A stretch of DNA of 58,122 bases from an uncultured Rhodospirillales bacterium (GTDB lineage: Bacteria > Pseudomonadota > Alphaproteobacteria > Acetobacterales > Acetobacteraceae): NCBI GenBank assembly GCA_903927465.1, contig CAIYMY010000113.1, forward strand, positions 1-58,122. Direction: 5' to 3'. The position numbers were made by a program, and so were the translations under genes. This document shows, in pieces, positions 1 to 7,742 of this stretch; the stretch's first letter is position 1; the number at the start of each line of letters is the position of its first letter. Below the pieces are notes generated by a model. The model did not search any database. It saw only the letters and a program-made list of their open reading frames with translations, and was not told the DNA's origin.

Positions 1-32
1 CCTGGCCGGCCTTGCATCATGCGTAGGGCGCC

Positions 33-1247
33 GTGGCGCTGACCGAAACCCATTGGCGAAGCCTGTTTCAGGAGCGCGACTTTCGTCGGCTCTGGATGGT
101 CGGGTTTTCGATTTTTGTGGTGCGCTGGCTGGAAATGCTGGCGGTGGGTGTATTCGCCTATAACGCCACCGGATCAGCCTTTATTGTTGCGATGCTGACC
201 ATGCTGCGCCTTCTGCCCATGGGGCTGTTCGGCGCCTTTCTGGGCGCGGCGGCTGAGCGGATGGATCTGCGCCGTGTGCAAATCCTGATCCTGGTGATGC
301 AGATTTTGGCCTCGGCCGTGATTGCGTTGCTGGCTTTGCTGGGCGTGATCGCGGTTTGGCATTTGGCAGTGGCGGCCTTCATCAATGGCGTTGGCTGGGC
401 GGCCGATAATCCCGTGCGCCGCGCCATGATTGGCGCCGTGGTGGGGCCGGCGCGCATGGGTGCGGCCATGTCCATTGATGTCGGCACCAGCAATGCCAGC
501 CGCATGCTGGGGCCAACGCTTGGTGGTGTGCTGCTGGCACTGCTTGGCCTTGATGGCACTTTCGTGCTGGCAACCTTGCTTTATCTGCCGGCACTGATCG
601 CGGCCATGCTGTTGCCCACAACACCGCGCGTCACCGCAAGCCGTCCCGCGCCTGTGCTTGCCCGCATCGCCGAGGGGCTGGCCGCCGTGCGCGCCGATCC
701 GCGCCTGAGCGGCACGCTGATGATCACGCTGATCTATAATTTATTCGGCTGGCCCTTCACCAGCATGATCCCGGTGATTGGTAAGGATCAATTGGCGCTG
801 GGGCCTGAAGGTGTTGGCGTGCTGGCCAGCATGGATGGTGTGGGCGCGCTGGTGGGTGCGGTGCTGATCACGCTGTTTGTCGGCCCGGCACTTTACCGCC
901 GCTGCTATCTGGGCGGTGTGGTGCTTTATTTGTGCATGGTGATGGCCTTCGCCCTGATCCCCAATCCTTGGATGTCAGGGCTTGCCCTAATTCTGGTAGG
1001 CATCGGCGGATCGGGCTTTGGCATCATGCAGCCCACGCTGATTTATCTGGCAACGCCGGTGGAATTGCGCAGCCGCGTGCTGGGCCTGCTTTCCGTTTGC
1101 ATCGGCATGGGGCCGATTGGCTTCGTTGGCCTTGGCATCGCGGCGGAGTTATTGGGCGCGCCGATCGCAACTGCGCTGATGGCAGGCTGCGGGTTGGTGG
1201 CGCTGGCGGCCACGCATCGCTATTGGAAACACATCTCTGGCGGGTGA
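33..1247 (+). CDS. MFS transporter (EntS-like drug/siderophore exporter family)
   Basis: This is a 404-residue, almost entirely hydrophobic protein with the twelve-helix organisation of a major facilitator superfamily permease. The N-terminal pattern FRRLWMVGFSIF followed by a basic loop with RMDLRR after the second or third helix fits the EntS-like branch, which exports small molecules with the proton gradient. The substrate cannot be read from sequence. It starts at a GTG; the edge of the window is only 32 bases upstream, so a slightly different start cannot be excluded. The pncC-like gene follows after 12 bases and the two are probably co-transcribed. Confidence 0.8.
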   Translation: MALTETHWRSLFQERDFRRLWMVGFSIFVVRWLEMLAVGVFAYNATGSAFIVAMLTMLRLLPMGLFGAFLGAAAERMDLRRVQILILVMQILASAVIALLALLGVIAVWHLAVAAFINGVGWAADNPVRRAMIGAVVGPARMGAAMSIDVGTSNASRMLGPTLGGVLLALLGLDGTFVLATLLYLPALIAAMLLPTTPRVTASRPAPVLARIAEGLAAVRADPRLSGTLMITLIYNLFGWPFTSMIPVIGKDQLALGPEGVGVLASMDGVGALVGAVLITLFVGPALYRRCYLGGVVLYLCMVMAFALIPNPWMSGLALILVGIGGSGFGIMQPTLIYLATPVELRSRVLGLLSVCIGMGPIGFVGLGIAAELLGAPIATALMAGCGLVALAATHRYWKHISGG

Positions 1248-1259
1248 AGGAAATTCAGC

Positions 1260-1742
1260 TTGAAAGACTTACATGTTTCAGCAGCGGCACTGGCCGCTAG
1301 CCTGAGGGCCAAGCGCCAACGCGTTGCGGTGGCGGAATCATCAACCGGTGGGCTTATCTCTGCCGCGCTGCTCGCTGAACCAGGTGCCTCAGCCTATTTC
1401 CTCGGCGGTGGCGTCATCTATACCGCGCAAGCGCGCGAAGCCCTGCTCGGCATCACCGCGCAAGACATGGTCGGCATGCGTTCCGCGAGTGAACCCTATG
1501 CCCTGTTGCTCGCGCGGCGTGTGCGCGAAAAGCATGGTGCGGATTGGGGCATTGCCGAAACGGGTGCGGCCGGCCCCACTGGCAATCGCTACGGCGATGC
1601 CGCCGGGCATAGCTGCATCGCCGTGGTTGGACCTGGCATTGAACGCGTGATCACGCTTGAAACCGGGAGTGCGGATCGCAGCGCCAATATGCGCCGCTTC
1701 GCGCAAGGCGCCTTTGGCTTGGCGATCAAGACTATCGGCTAA
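1260..1742 (+). CDS. pncC: CinA C-terminal-domain amidohydrolase (PncC-like)
   Basis: The 160-residue protein consists only of the CinA C-terminal domain. Characteristic blocks are AESSTGGLISAALL near residue 23, GGGVIYTAQARE near 50 and the ETGAAGPTGNRYG loop near 100. In this family the domain deamidates nicotinamide mononucleotide to nicotinate mononucleotide in the pyridine-nucleotide salvage cycle. The start is TTG, supported by a GAAGG Shine-Dalgarno at 1246-1250. The last 11 bases overlap the convergent dsbB-like gene. The family assignment is firm; the exact substrate is inferred from homologues. Confidence 0.82.
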   Translation: MKDLHVSAAALAASLRAKRQRVAVAESSTGGLISAALLAEPGASAYFLGGGVIYTAQAREALLGITAQDMVGMRSASEPYALLLARRVREKHGADWGIAETGAAGPTGNRYGDAAGHSCIAVVGPGIERVITLETGSADRSANMRRFAQGAFGLAIKTIG

Positions 1743-2295
1743 ACAGCAAATAACGGGTCGGGTTATCGGGCAGGTGCCAGGCGAAGCCGGCCTCGGCGAC
1801 CACCGACAGGATATTCGCGACCAGCATCGCGCCAAGCACGAAGCCAGTGAGCCGCGCCCCCGGAATCAGCCGCGTGGCGCTACCCGCAAACCATTGCAAA
1901 CCCAAAAGCTGCGCGCCGGAAGCCGCGATGGAGCAGGCAAAGGCAATGACCGCCCAAGTATAAAGATGGTAGCCAAAAATCGGCGCTCCAAAGCCCGGAT
2001 CACCCGGCAGGATGTGCAGTAGCACTTGGCGAATGGAAATCGCCGCCCCCAGCAGGGAAGCCAGCACCGTAATGCTGGCACCAATCGCAATCACCCGCGC
2101 CGAAAGCCCTTCTCGCTGCGCGGTGAGCAAGGTGTAGCAAGGCCCAAGGGCTGCCAACATCATCGCAATGCGCTGCATGACGCATAGCGGGCAAGGCGGT
2201 TCCCCCATGGCGAATTGCGCAATGAAGGCGCCCGCCAGAATGGCCAGCAGCACCCAAGCATTGCCCAGCAGCGCAAGCCTATAAAGCGCGTTCAT
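1732..2295 (-). CDS. dsbB: DsbB-family inner-membrane disulfide oxidoreductase, atypical
   Basis: This 187-residue protein has about five hydrophobic segments and the DsbB hallmark CPLC at residues 35-38 followed by an MQR motif. In E. coli, DsbB reoxidises DsbA and passes electrons to quinone using two periplasmic cysteine pairs. Here the second pair, expected in the loop after the third helix, is missing: that loop reads PGDPGFGAPIFGYH, and the only other cysteines are isolated (C53 and one in a helix near 120). It overlaps the small upstream gene by ATGA, so the two are translationally coupled. It may be a DsbB variant with another electron route or a specialised DsbI-like paralogue. Confidence 0.75.
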   Translation of the reverse strand: MNALYRLALLGNAWVLLAILAGAFIAQFAMGEPPCPLCVMQRIAMMLAALGPCYTLLTAQREGLSARVIAIGASITVLASLLGAAISIRQVLLHILPGDPGFGAPIFGYHLYTWAVIAFACSIAASGAQLLGLQWFAGSATRLIPGARLTGFVLGAMLVANILSVVAEAGFAWHLPDNPTRYLLFSR

Positions 2296-2447
2296 AGGCT
2301 GATCGTCAGCGCGTCAGTGATATCGGCCACAAAGGCCAGCGCAGTCGCGAACAGCGCAAGGATAAAGACCGGCACGCCATAGGCGTCACCGCGCATGAAA
2401 CCAATCAGCGCACCAAGTGTCGCCAACATCAACAGCGCATAAAGCAT
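2292..2447 (-). CDS. DUF5993-like small membrane protein partnered with DsbB
   Basis: This 51-residue protein starts MLYALLMLATLGALIG and ends ADITDALTISL. It has two hydrophobic segments separated by a short polar turn (RGDAYG). A strong ribosome site (GGAGGG) precedes the ATG at 2447, and its TGA overlaps the ATG of dsbB as ATGA. Tiny proteins of this type (DUF5993, from memory) are commonly encoded beside DsbB homologues; their function is unknown. The coupling suggests a subunit or partner of the DsbB-like oxidoreductase. Confidence 0.7.
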   Translation of the reverse strand: MLYALLMLATLGALIGFMRGDAYGVPVFILALFATALAFVADITDALTISL

Positions 2448-2464
2448 GACTGCCCTCCATGTTT

Positions 2465-2510
2465 CATTTTATTTCCGAGCCGCCAAGTAATGTCACTTGG
2501 CTTGTACATG
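2465..2510 (-). repeat. REP-like palindromic repeat, copy A (divergent)
   Basis: On the minus strand this segment reads as a degenerate copy of the palindrome at 48055-48098 and 58078-58121. The shared core CAAGCCAAGTG, a short loop, then ACTTGGCGGCTCGGAAA is kept, giving a 7-bp inner stem. The outer stem is lost. It sits just past the stop of the S24 regulator gene, so it could also act in its 3' end formation. Confidence 0.7.
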
Positions 2511-2511
2511 C

Positions 2512-3159
2512 TCACTGACTGGCCCAGACAATCCGATGCACCCAGGCGATTTCCGGCAATTCGAAACTGTAGCTTGGATGCGCGGGGTTGAGGCTGGCGA
2601 CATCAATCCGCTTCGCCGAATGCCGGCGCAATTCCTTGGCCATCACTTCGCCCCTGCGCGTGCGCACGACAACGCGATCCCCGCGGCGCACCGGCGCGGC
2701 GGGGGAGACAATCACCACATCCCCATCGCGAAACACCGGTTCCATGGAATCGCCGGAAATCTCCAGCGCATAGGCATTGGGATCACCGATGTCGGGCAAT
2801 GAGATTTCATCCCAACTGCCGCCCACCGGATAACCGCCATCATCGAAATACCCCTCACCACCTGCCTGCGCCAGGCCGATCAGGGGGATGCGCCGATTGA
2901 CCACGCCGCGCCCGCCGCGGGAAATCGCGGTGGCGCCAGTGACCAACGCCGCGAAATCATCCATCCGCGCACCAAGCGCATCCAGCACCTTGGCGATGCT
3001 TTCCGTGGAAGGCCAACGCGCGCGGCCATCCACGCCGACGCGCTTCGATGGGTTGAAGGCGGTAGGGTCAAGCCCAGCCTTCTTCGCCAGCCCCGAAGCC
3101 GAGAGCCCGTATTCCGCCGCCAGCGCATCAAGCGCGCGCCAAATATCCTCATGCCGCAT
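2512..3159 (-). CDS. XRE/S24-family LexA-like autocleaving repressor
   Basis: This 215-residue regulator has an N-terminal helix-turn-helix region (about residues 12-40, EYGLSASGLAKKAGL) and a C-terminal S24 peptidase domain. The catalytic dyad is complete: Ser138 in GDSMEP and Lys175 in EVMAKEL. A candidate self-cleavage bond is Ala99-Gly100 in LAQAGGEG, as in LexA and CI repressors. It is divergent from the phage-like cluster beginning at 3350 across a 190-bp AT-rich region, a layout typical of a phage repressor and its target. A caution is that very similar single-copy S24 regulators occur on many alphaproteobacterial chromosomes without prophage, so it may predate the cluster. Its targets are unknown. 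Confidence 0.8.
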   Translation of the reverse strand: MRHEDIWRALDALAAEYGLSASGLAKKAGLDPTAFNPSKRVGVDGRARWPSTESIAKVLDALGARMDDFAALVTGATAISRGGRGVVNRRIPLIGLAQAGGEGYFDDGGYPVGGSWDEISLPDIGDPNAYALEISGDSMEPVFRDGDVVIVSPAAPVRRGDRVVVRTRRGEVMAKELRRHSAKRIDVASLNPAHPSYSFELPEIAWVHRIVWASQ

Positions 3160-3283
3160 GGGCTAGTTCCTCATTGTCCCGTGGGTCCGCGGGGGTCCCG
3201 ACTCCAGATATGGTTCTGGTTTCTGTGCAATATATCCTAGGTCTTGTGTCAAAATTCAATAGGTCAGTTTTCCTTTTTTCCTC

Positions 3284-3312
3284 TTGCTCGTGGCAATTTA
3301 TGCGGTTATTCT
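3284..3312 (+). promoter_or_regulatory. Possible sigma70 promoter for the leader gene pair
   Basis: TTGCTC at 3284-3289 and TATTCT at 3307-3312 are separated by 17 bases, about 37 bases before the ATG at 3350. The -35 box is a weak match. The surrounding 3210-3330 region is unusually AT-rich for this genome and must also hold the divergent promoter of the S24 gene. Confidence 0.35.
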
Positions 3313-3349
3313 CTCTTTGCTCCACAACCATAAGGCGAGATTTCCCCCA

Positions 3350-3724
3350 ATGATCGCAGTACAAAAGACCCATTACAGCCCCCGCTTTGCCTCAATCAGC
3401 CAGGCCGAGCCCTTCCATTCAGCCGAGGAAGCCTGGTTCTGGACCATGGCCGCGCTGATGGCGCGCCGCGATGGTGCCCGCATTGTTGCCGGCAAGGGCG
3501 ACAAGCAGCGCCCTTGTGAGCCGGATGATGTGGTGAAGTGCCTGGACCGGCTTTATCGCCACCGCCGCATTGACCTGACGCATGCGCGCATTCTCCGCAT
3601 CTGGGGCGAAAGGGGCGCCGCGCCAGACGCGCGCTACCCATCAGAAAAGCATGATTGGCGGCTGTGGCGCGAAGCCCTGGATCGGCTTGAATGGCCTTTG
3701 CGTGTGAAGGGCATTGTCGCATGA
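3350..3724 (+). CDS. Conserved hypothetical protein, phage-cluster leader gene 1
   Basis: This 124-residue soluble protein contains the segments SAEEAWFWTMAALMARR (near residue 22), RPCEPDDVVKCLDRLYR and WGERG, and ends LRVKGIVA. From memory, similar proteins with the EEAWFW and PCEPDD blocks occur beside phage-type genes in alphaproteobacteria, but no function is known to me. The ATG at 3350 is chosen because the upstream frame is poorly coding and AT-rich. The gene is coupled to the next one by an ATGA overlap, so the two proteins probably act together. Confidence 0.65.
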   Translation: MIAVQKTHYSPRFASISQAEPFHSAEEAWFWTMAALMARRDGARIVAGKGDKQRPCEPDDVVKCLDRLYRHRRIDLTHARILRIWGERGAAPDARYPSEKHDWRLWREALDRLEWPLRVKGIVA

Positions 3725-4152
3725 AGCCACGTATTTCCCATACATATACTAATGAGTTTCCGCAATCCATCTGGCTGTTCTTCGGTGGGCGCGCGGATCA
3801 GCCCTGGCTCTATCCCTTGAAGCGCGGCTTTCGCCATTGCTTCGCCGCCCTGCATGATGCGCAAGGCTGGACTGTGCTGGACCCGCTTTCGGGCCGGCTG
3901 ATCGTTGCGCATCTGCCGCTTGACCCGGGCTTCGATCTGCCGGGCTTTTACCGCCGCGCAGGCTTTCACCTGCGCGGCCCCTTCACCCCCAGCCCCGCCG
4001 CGCCGCGCTTGCTCCCGCCGATCTTCGGGCTGAGCTGCGTGGCGCTTTGCCGCGCCCTTTTGGGCGCCGATGCGCCGCGCGCTTTGACCCCCTTTGGGCT
4101 CTATCGCAGGTTGCAAAATGCCCCTGAAAATTTTTTAGGAAAAATGTCTTGA
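3721..4152 (+). CDS. Conserved hypothetical phage-associated protein with His/Cys motif blocks
   Basis: This 143-residue protein begins at an ATG overlapping the previous stop. Visible blocks are WLFFGGRADQPWLYPL, GFRHCFAALHD, WTVLDPLSGRL and SCVALCRALLG. A histidine block followed much later by a cysteine before a helix is reminiscent of circularly permuted papain/NlpC-P60-like folds, but this is speculation. Homologues seen from memory sit next to phage structural genes in alphaproteobacteria. A leader or maturation-enzyme role would fit its place just ahead of the structural operon. Its stop codon overlaps the predicted -35 box of the structural promoter. Confidence 0.6.
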   Translation: MKPRISHTYTNEFPQSIWLFFGGRADQPWLYPLKRGFRHCFAALHDAQGWTVLDPLSGRLIVAHLPLDPGFDLPGFYRRAGFHLRGPFTPSPAAPRLLPPIFGLSCVALCRALLGADAPRALTPFGLYRRLQNAPENFLGKMS

Positions 4153-4177
4153 CTCGCACTTGGCTTTAGGCTATCAA
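4149..4177 (+). promoter_or_regulatory. Strong predicted promoter of the virion structural operon
   Basis: TTGACT at 4149-4154 and TATCAA at 4172-4177 are separated by exactly 17 bases. Transcription would begin near 4184 and give a leader of about 140 nt before the first structural gene at 4323. Confidence 0.55.
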
Positions 4178-4237
4178 ACTCACGCCAACGGGCGAAGTGC
4201 GCCTGAAGGTCTTCCTCTCTCGCTCCTCCCGAAACTT

Positions 4238-4286
4238 CCATGAGCCCGGCCTCTTCCACAAGAAGGCGCCGGGCTCATGGCTTTTT
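4238..4286 (+). terminator. Intrinsic-terminator-like hairpin in the structural-operon leader (possible attenuator)
   Basis: A perfect 13-bp inverted repeat (arms 4238-4250 and 4268-4280, left arm CCATGAGCCCGGC) encloses a 17-nt loop and is followed by CTTTTTGG. It lies between the predicted promoter and the first structural gene, so it could terminate most transcripts unless relieved. The T-run is short, so terminator strength is uncertain. Confidence 0.55.
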
Positions 4287-4322
4287 GGCGGGGCGCCAAC
4301 CTTTTCTCGGAGAAGCGCGCGC

Positions 4323-4541
4323 ATGGGTGGCCTGTTCCAAGCACCGAAGCCGAAAACCACCGTTCAGCCCGCCGCGCCGCCCTCTGCGCCCCCGCCTGAA
4401 GCCGTGGCTTCGGAAACACGCATTGAAAATCGCGAACGTGCCACGCGCGGCCTGCCCGGCACCATCGCGACATCTGCGCGCGGTCTGCTCGGCATCATAC
4501 CGGATTTCTCTGCAACGCGTCGCTCCTTACTTGGGGAATGA
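4323..4541 (+). CDS. Small conserved podovirus protein upstream of portal
   Basis: This 72-residue protein has the pattern MGGLFQAPKPK, a Pro/Ala-rich linker, then RGLPGTIATSARGLLG and a terminal RRSLLGE. From memory, small proteins with GTIATS...KSLLGE-type ends are common beside portal or terminase genes in tailed phages. The ATG at 4323 has a good GGAGAAG ribosome site at 4309-4315; longer in-frame starts would read through the leader hairpin and are unlikely. Its TGA overlaps the portal start as ATGA. The function is unknown; an assembly or connector accessory role is a guess from position. Confidence 0.65.
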   Translation: MGGLFQAPKPKTTVQPAAPPSAPPPEAVASETRIENRERATRGLPGTIATSARGLLGIIPDFSATRRSLLGE

Positions 4542-5950
4542 ACCAAATGACCCCGCATGATATCCTGGCGCGCTACGAAGTCGCCCTTGCCGCGCGGCAA
4601 CGCCATGACGGCATCTGGCGTGATTGCTACAACCATGTTCTCCCCCCCATCGGCAGCGGCGCCACGTTGTTTGACGCAACGGCTGCTGATGCTGCGGAAC
4701 AGCTTTCCGCATCCTTGCTCGCGGAACTCACGCCGCCCTGGTCGCGCTGGTTCGGCTTGGCGCCCGGTCGCCCAACGCAAGACACCAATGAACAGCAAGC
4801 CGCCGCCGTTTTGGAAGAAGCGGCTGAGATGCTGCAAACCCACCTCGACCGTTCAAACTTCGCGCTTGAAATGCACCAGGCCTTTCTTGACCTGGTGATC
4901 ACCGGCACGGGCCTTATGCTGGTGGAAGAAGCCGCACCGGGTGAAGCTTCTGCGCTGCGTTTCACCGCCATCCCCATGCAGGATGCGGTGCTGGAAGAAG
5001 GCCCTTCCGGCCGGCTGGATACGGTGTTTCGCGCGCTTCGCATGAATGAAGCAGCACTTGCCCTGCGCTTCCCGGGCAGCATGCCGCCACGCCGCAAGGG
5101 CGATAGTGCGGATGAAACAGCCCATCGCGTGATTGAAGCCATTTGGCCCGATCGCGCGGGCTATCGCTTCGCTGCCATCATGGCCGATGGCAATGCGCCG
5201 GTGCTTCTCACGGAAGGCAGCTTCGCAGAGAATCCCTTCATCGCCTTTCGTTGGCTGAAGGCGCCAGGCGAAAGCTATGGCCGCGGCCCGGTGGCGAAAG
5301 CGCTGCCAGATATCCGCACCGCGAATAAGGTAGTGGAACTTGTCCTCGCCAATGCCTCCATCGCCGTCACCGGAATTTGGCAGGCGGAAGATGATGGCGT
5401 GCTGAACCCAGCCACGGTGCGCCTGGTGCCGGGCGCGATCATCCCGAAGGCGCCGGGTTCTTCAGGCCTCACGCCCCTTGCCGCCCCCGGTAGCTTCGAT
5501 GTTTCGCAGCTTGTACTGAATGATTTACGCACGCGCATTCGGACGGCTTTGCTGGCCGATAGGCTCGGCCCGCAGCGGGATCAGCGCATGACCGCGACCG
5601 AAGTGCTGGAACGCGCTGCGGAAACATCGCGTCTTTTGGGTGCTACTTACGGGCGGCTGCAAGCGGAATTGCTGACACCGCTGATCGCGCGCTGCATTTC
5701 CATCCTGCGCCGGCGTGGCGATGTCGCGCCGCTATTGCTCGATGGGCGCGAAGCGGTGCTGCGCTATCGCAGTCCGCTGGCACAAGTGCAGGGCCGCGCA
5801 GATGCGGCGAATGCGCTGCTGTTCCTGGAAGCCTTGCGCGGTCTTGGCCCGCAAGCGGTCGCTGAAATCAATATCCCCGCCACCACACGTTGGCTTTCCC
5901 GCACCCTCGGCACGCCCGCCGAAATGCTCTCATCCCCCAATCAGGAGTAA
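4538..5950 (+). CDS. Portal (head-tail connector) protein, T7 gp8-like
   Basis: This 470-residue protein matches the podovirus head-to-tail connector family. Signs are the N-terminal RYEVALAARQRHDGIWRDCY and LTPPWSRWF blocks and the later RDQRMTATEVLERAAE segment, where T7-type portals carry a similar RMTATEV motif. Twelve copies would form the ring at the capsid vertex through which DNA is packaged and ejected and to which the terminase docks. The length is somewhat below the about 530 residues of T7 gp8 but complete at both ends. It overlaps the upstream gene by four bases; the scaffold gene follows after five. Confidence 0.88.
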   Translation: MNQMTPHDILARYEVALAARQRHDGIWRDCYNHVLPPIGSGATLFDATAADAAEQLSASLLAELTPPWSRWFGLAPGRPTQDTNEQQAAAVLEEAAEMLQTHLDRSNFALEMHQAFLDLVITGTGLMLVEEAAPGEASALRFTAIPMQDAVLEEGPSGRLDTVFRALRMNEAALALRFPGSMPPRRKGDSADETAHRVIEAIWPDRAGYRFAAIMADGNAPVLLTEGSFAENPFIAFRWLKAPGESYGRGPVAKALPDIRTANKVVELVLANASIAVTGIWQAEDDGVLNPATVRLVPGAIIPKAPGSSGLTPLAAPGSFDVSQLVLNDLRTRIRTALLADRLGPQRDQRMTATEVLERAAETSRLLGATYGRLQAELLTPLIARCISILRRRGDVAPLLLDGREAVLRYRSPLAQVQGRADAANALLFLEALRGLGPQAVAEINIPATTRWLSRTLGTPAEMLSSPNQE

Positions 5951-5955
5951 GACCC

Positions 5956-6687
5956 ATGCCCGAGGATCTGCTGGCAAATGCGCTTGCCGACCAGGCCACA
6001 CCATCAACGCGCCCCGAAGATGTACCAGAGAAATTCTGGGATCAGGAAGTGGGTCAATTGCGCGTGGAAGCCCTGCTGAAATCCTACCGCGAATTGGAAC
6101 GCCGCCTGTCGCAGCGTATGGCGCCGCCCAGCGCTGATGCGCCGGAAGAAGAACTGCAGCGCTTCCGTCGCAGCCTTGGCATTCCCGATAGCCCCAGTGA
6201 ATACCAAATCACGCCTAAACATGATCTTTGCTGCGCGGATGACGAAGTGAACAAGCGCCTGCATGAAGCGGGCTTCACGCCAGCCCAAGCACAGCTTGTC
6301 TACGACCTTGCAGCCGAACGCCTGCTGCCGATGATCGCGGAAGCCGCCGCGCAATTCGAAGCAGATCGCCAGGTAGAAAAACTGCGCGAACATTTCGGCG
6401 GTGAAGAACGCTTCCGCCGCATTGCGCAACAGCTTTCCGCCTGGGGCCGCGCCAATTTACCGGATGGGGTGTTTGAAGCGCTTTCCACCACCTCAGAAGG
6501 TGTCATGGCACTGTACCGCATGATGGAAAAAGGCGAACCCGCAGTGACGCGCAAGGCTGATGCTGCGCCGGCCACGGATGAGGCTGGCTTGCGCGAGATG
6601 ATGCGCGACCCGCGTTACTGGCGCACGCGTGAACCCGAATTCGTCAAGCGCGTGACGGATGGCTTCCGCCGCATGGTGGGTGGCTGA
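5956..6687 (+). CDS. Capsid assembly scaffold protein, T7 gp9-like
   Basis: This 243-residue, highly charged and probably helical protein lies between portal and capsid, the position of the scaffold in T7-like phages. The start MPEDLLANAL at 5956 has an AGGAG site overlapping the portal stop. The segments PEKFWDQEVGQLRVEALLKS and YRELERRLSQRM are of the type seen at the N-terminus of alphaproteobacterial phage scaffolds. The C-terminus has a basic REPEFVKRVTDGFRRMVGG tail that could bind capsid subunits. Scaffolds guide procapsid assembly and leave before DNA enters. The call rests on position and general composition rather than a firm motif. Confidence 0.72.
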   Translation: MPEDLLANALADQATPSTRPEDVPEKFWDQEVGQLRVEALLKSYRELERRLSQRMAPPSADAPEEELQRFRRSLGIPDSPSEYQITPKHDLCCADDEVNKRLHEAGFTPAQAQLVYDLAAERLLPMIAEAAAQFEADRQVEKLREHFGGEERFRRIAQQLSAWGRANLPDGVFEALSTTSEGVMALYRMMEKGEPAVTRKADAAPATDEAGLREMMRDPRYWRTREPEFVKRVTDGFRRMVGG

Positions 6688-6736
6688 TCAAGTATCCGGC
6701 GGGGCTTGAGTCGAAAGTTACTCGCCCCGTCCGAAG

Positions 6737-6775
6737 GGGGCGGGTGCGCGCAACCCCTGAACGCGCACCCGCCCC
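6737..6775 (+). other. Perfect 14-bp hairpin between scaffold and capsid genes
   Basis: Arms at 6737-6750 (GGGGCGGGTGCGCG) and 6762-6775 are perfectly complementary around an 11-nt loop. No T-run follows, so it is more likely an RNA processing or stability element, or a weak pause, than a terminator. It sits in the cluster's longest gap (6688-6897), which shows no other feature. Confidence 0.5.
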
Positions 6776-6897
6776 AGCCCATTGCCGCTGCAGAACCTTT
6801 TCTTACAGGCGCGGCGTGCCTTCGCCTGACACCGGCCCAATGCGTCAACCGGCGCGGCGATATTCCCAACAACCCCAAATGAAAGACAGGTAACCGC

Positions 6898-7731
6898 ATG
6901 TCTGGAACCATTGAAGCCGCTTTCGTCAAGCAATTCGAAGCCGAAGTCGCCGAAGCCTATCAGCGCCAGGGTAGCAAGCTGCGCCCCACCGTGCGCAGCA
7001 AGACCAATGTAAAGGGCGCTTCCACCATCTTCCCCCGCGTCGGCAAGGGTACCGCCGCCGCCAAGGCGCGCAACGGCGCCGTGCCGGTGATGAACCTTAC
7101 CTATAGCAATGCCGAATGCTTCCTGCAGGATTATTACGCCGGCGAATGGATTGATAAGCTGGATGAAATGAAGACGAATGTTGATGAGCGTGGCGTCATT
7201 GCCAATGCTGGCGCCTATGCGTTGGGCCGCAAGACCGATGAATTGATTGTCGCTGCCCTTGATGCCGCAACCCAAGAAGCGGTTGGCAGCGGTATTGGCC
7301 TGGCCGATACGGATGGCCTGACCAAGCAGAAAATCCTGATGGCGTTTGAAATGCTTGGCGCCGCCGATGTGCCGGATGATGGCCAGCGCTTCGCCGTTGT
7401 TGGCTGGAAACAATGGTCTGAACTGCTGCAAATCCAGGAATTCGCCAGCACCGAATATGTCGGCGATGATGCTTTGCCCTGGAAGGGTACGCAGGCGAAG
7501 CGCTGGCTTGGCGCGCTGTGGATGCCGCATTCCGGCCTGACGAAATCCGGCACGCTGCGCTACTGCTATTTCTATCATAAGACCGCGATTGGCCATGCGG
7601 TCGCCAGCGAAGTGATGACTGACATCACCTGGCATGGCGACCGCGCCGCGCATTTCGTGAACAACATGATGTCCCAGGGCGCGGTCATGATTGACCCAAC
7701 GGGTGTCGTGCGAATGCGCGCCAAGGAATAA
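6898..7731 (+). CDS. Major capsid protein
   Basis: This 277-residue protein follows the scaffold gene and has the features of a tailed-phage major capsid protein: an N-terminal helix (FVKQFEAEVAEAYQRQGSKL), a mixed mid-section (GEWIDKLDEMKTNVDERGVI) and a C-terminal DPTGVVRMRAKE end. The HK97 fold is expected from family knowledge and cannot be proven by eye. It is shorter than T7 gp10 (about 345 residues), suggesting a small or simple shell. The gene is bracketed by hairpins at 6737-6775 and 7743-7768, as expected for a highly expressed mRNA segment. Confidence 0.82.
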   Translation: MSGTIEAAFVKQFEAEVAEAYQRQGSKLRPTVRSKTNVKGASTIFPRVGKGTAAAKARNGAVPVMNLTYSNAECFLQDYYAGEWIDKLDEMKTNVDERGVIANAGAYALGRKTDELIVAALDAATQEAVGSGIGLADTDGLTKQKILMAFEMLGAADVPDDGQRFAVVGWKQWSELLQIQEFASTEYVGDDALPWKGTQAKRWLGALWMPHSGLTKSGTLRYCYFYHKTAIGHAVASEVMTDITWHGDRAAHFVNNMMSQGAVMIDPTGVVRMRAKE

Positions 7732-7742
7732 GCGCGGCATCT

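Noticed and set aside
4197-4322. Longer N-terminus for the small protein ending at 4541
   Set aside because: It would begin upstream of the leader hairpin and translate through it; the ATG at 4323 has a much better ribosome site and matches the usual MGGLF start.
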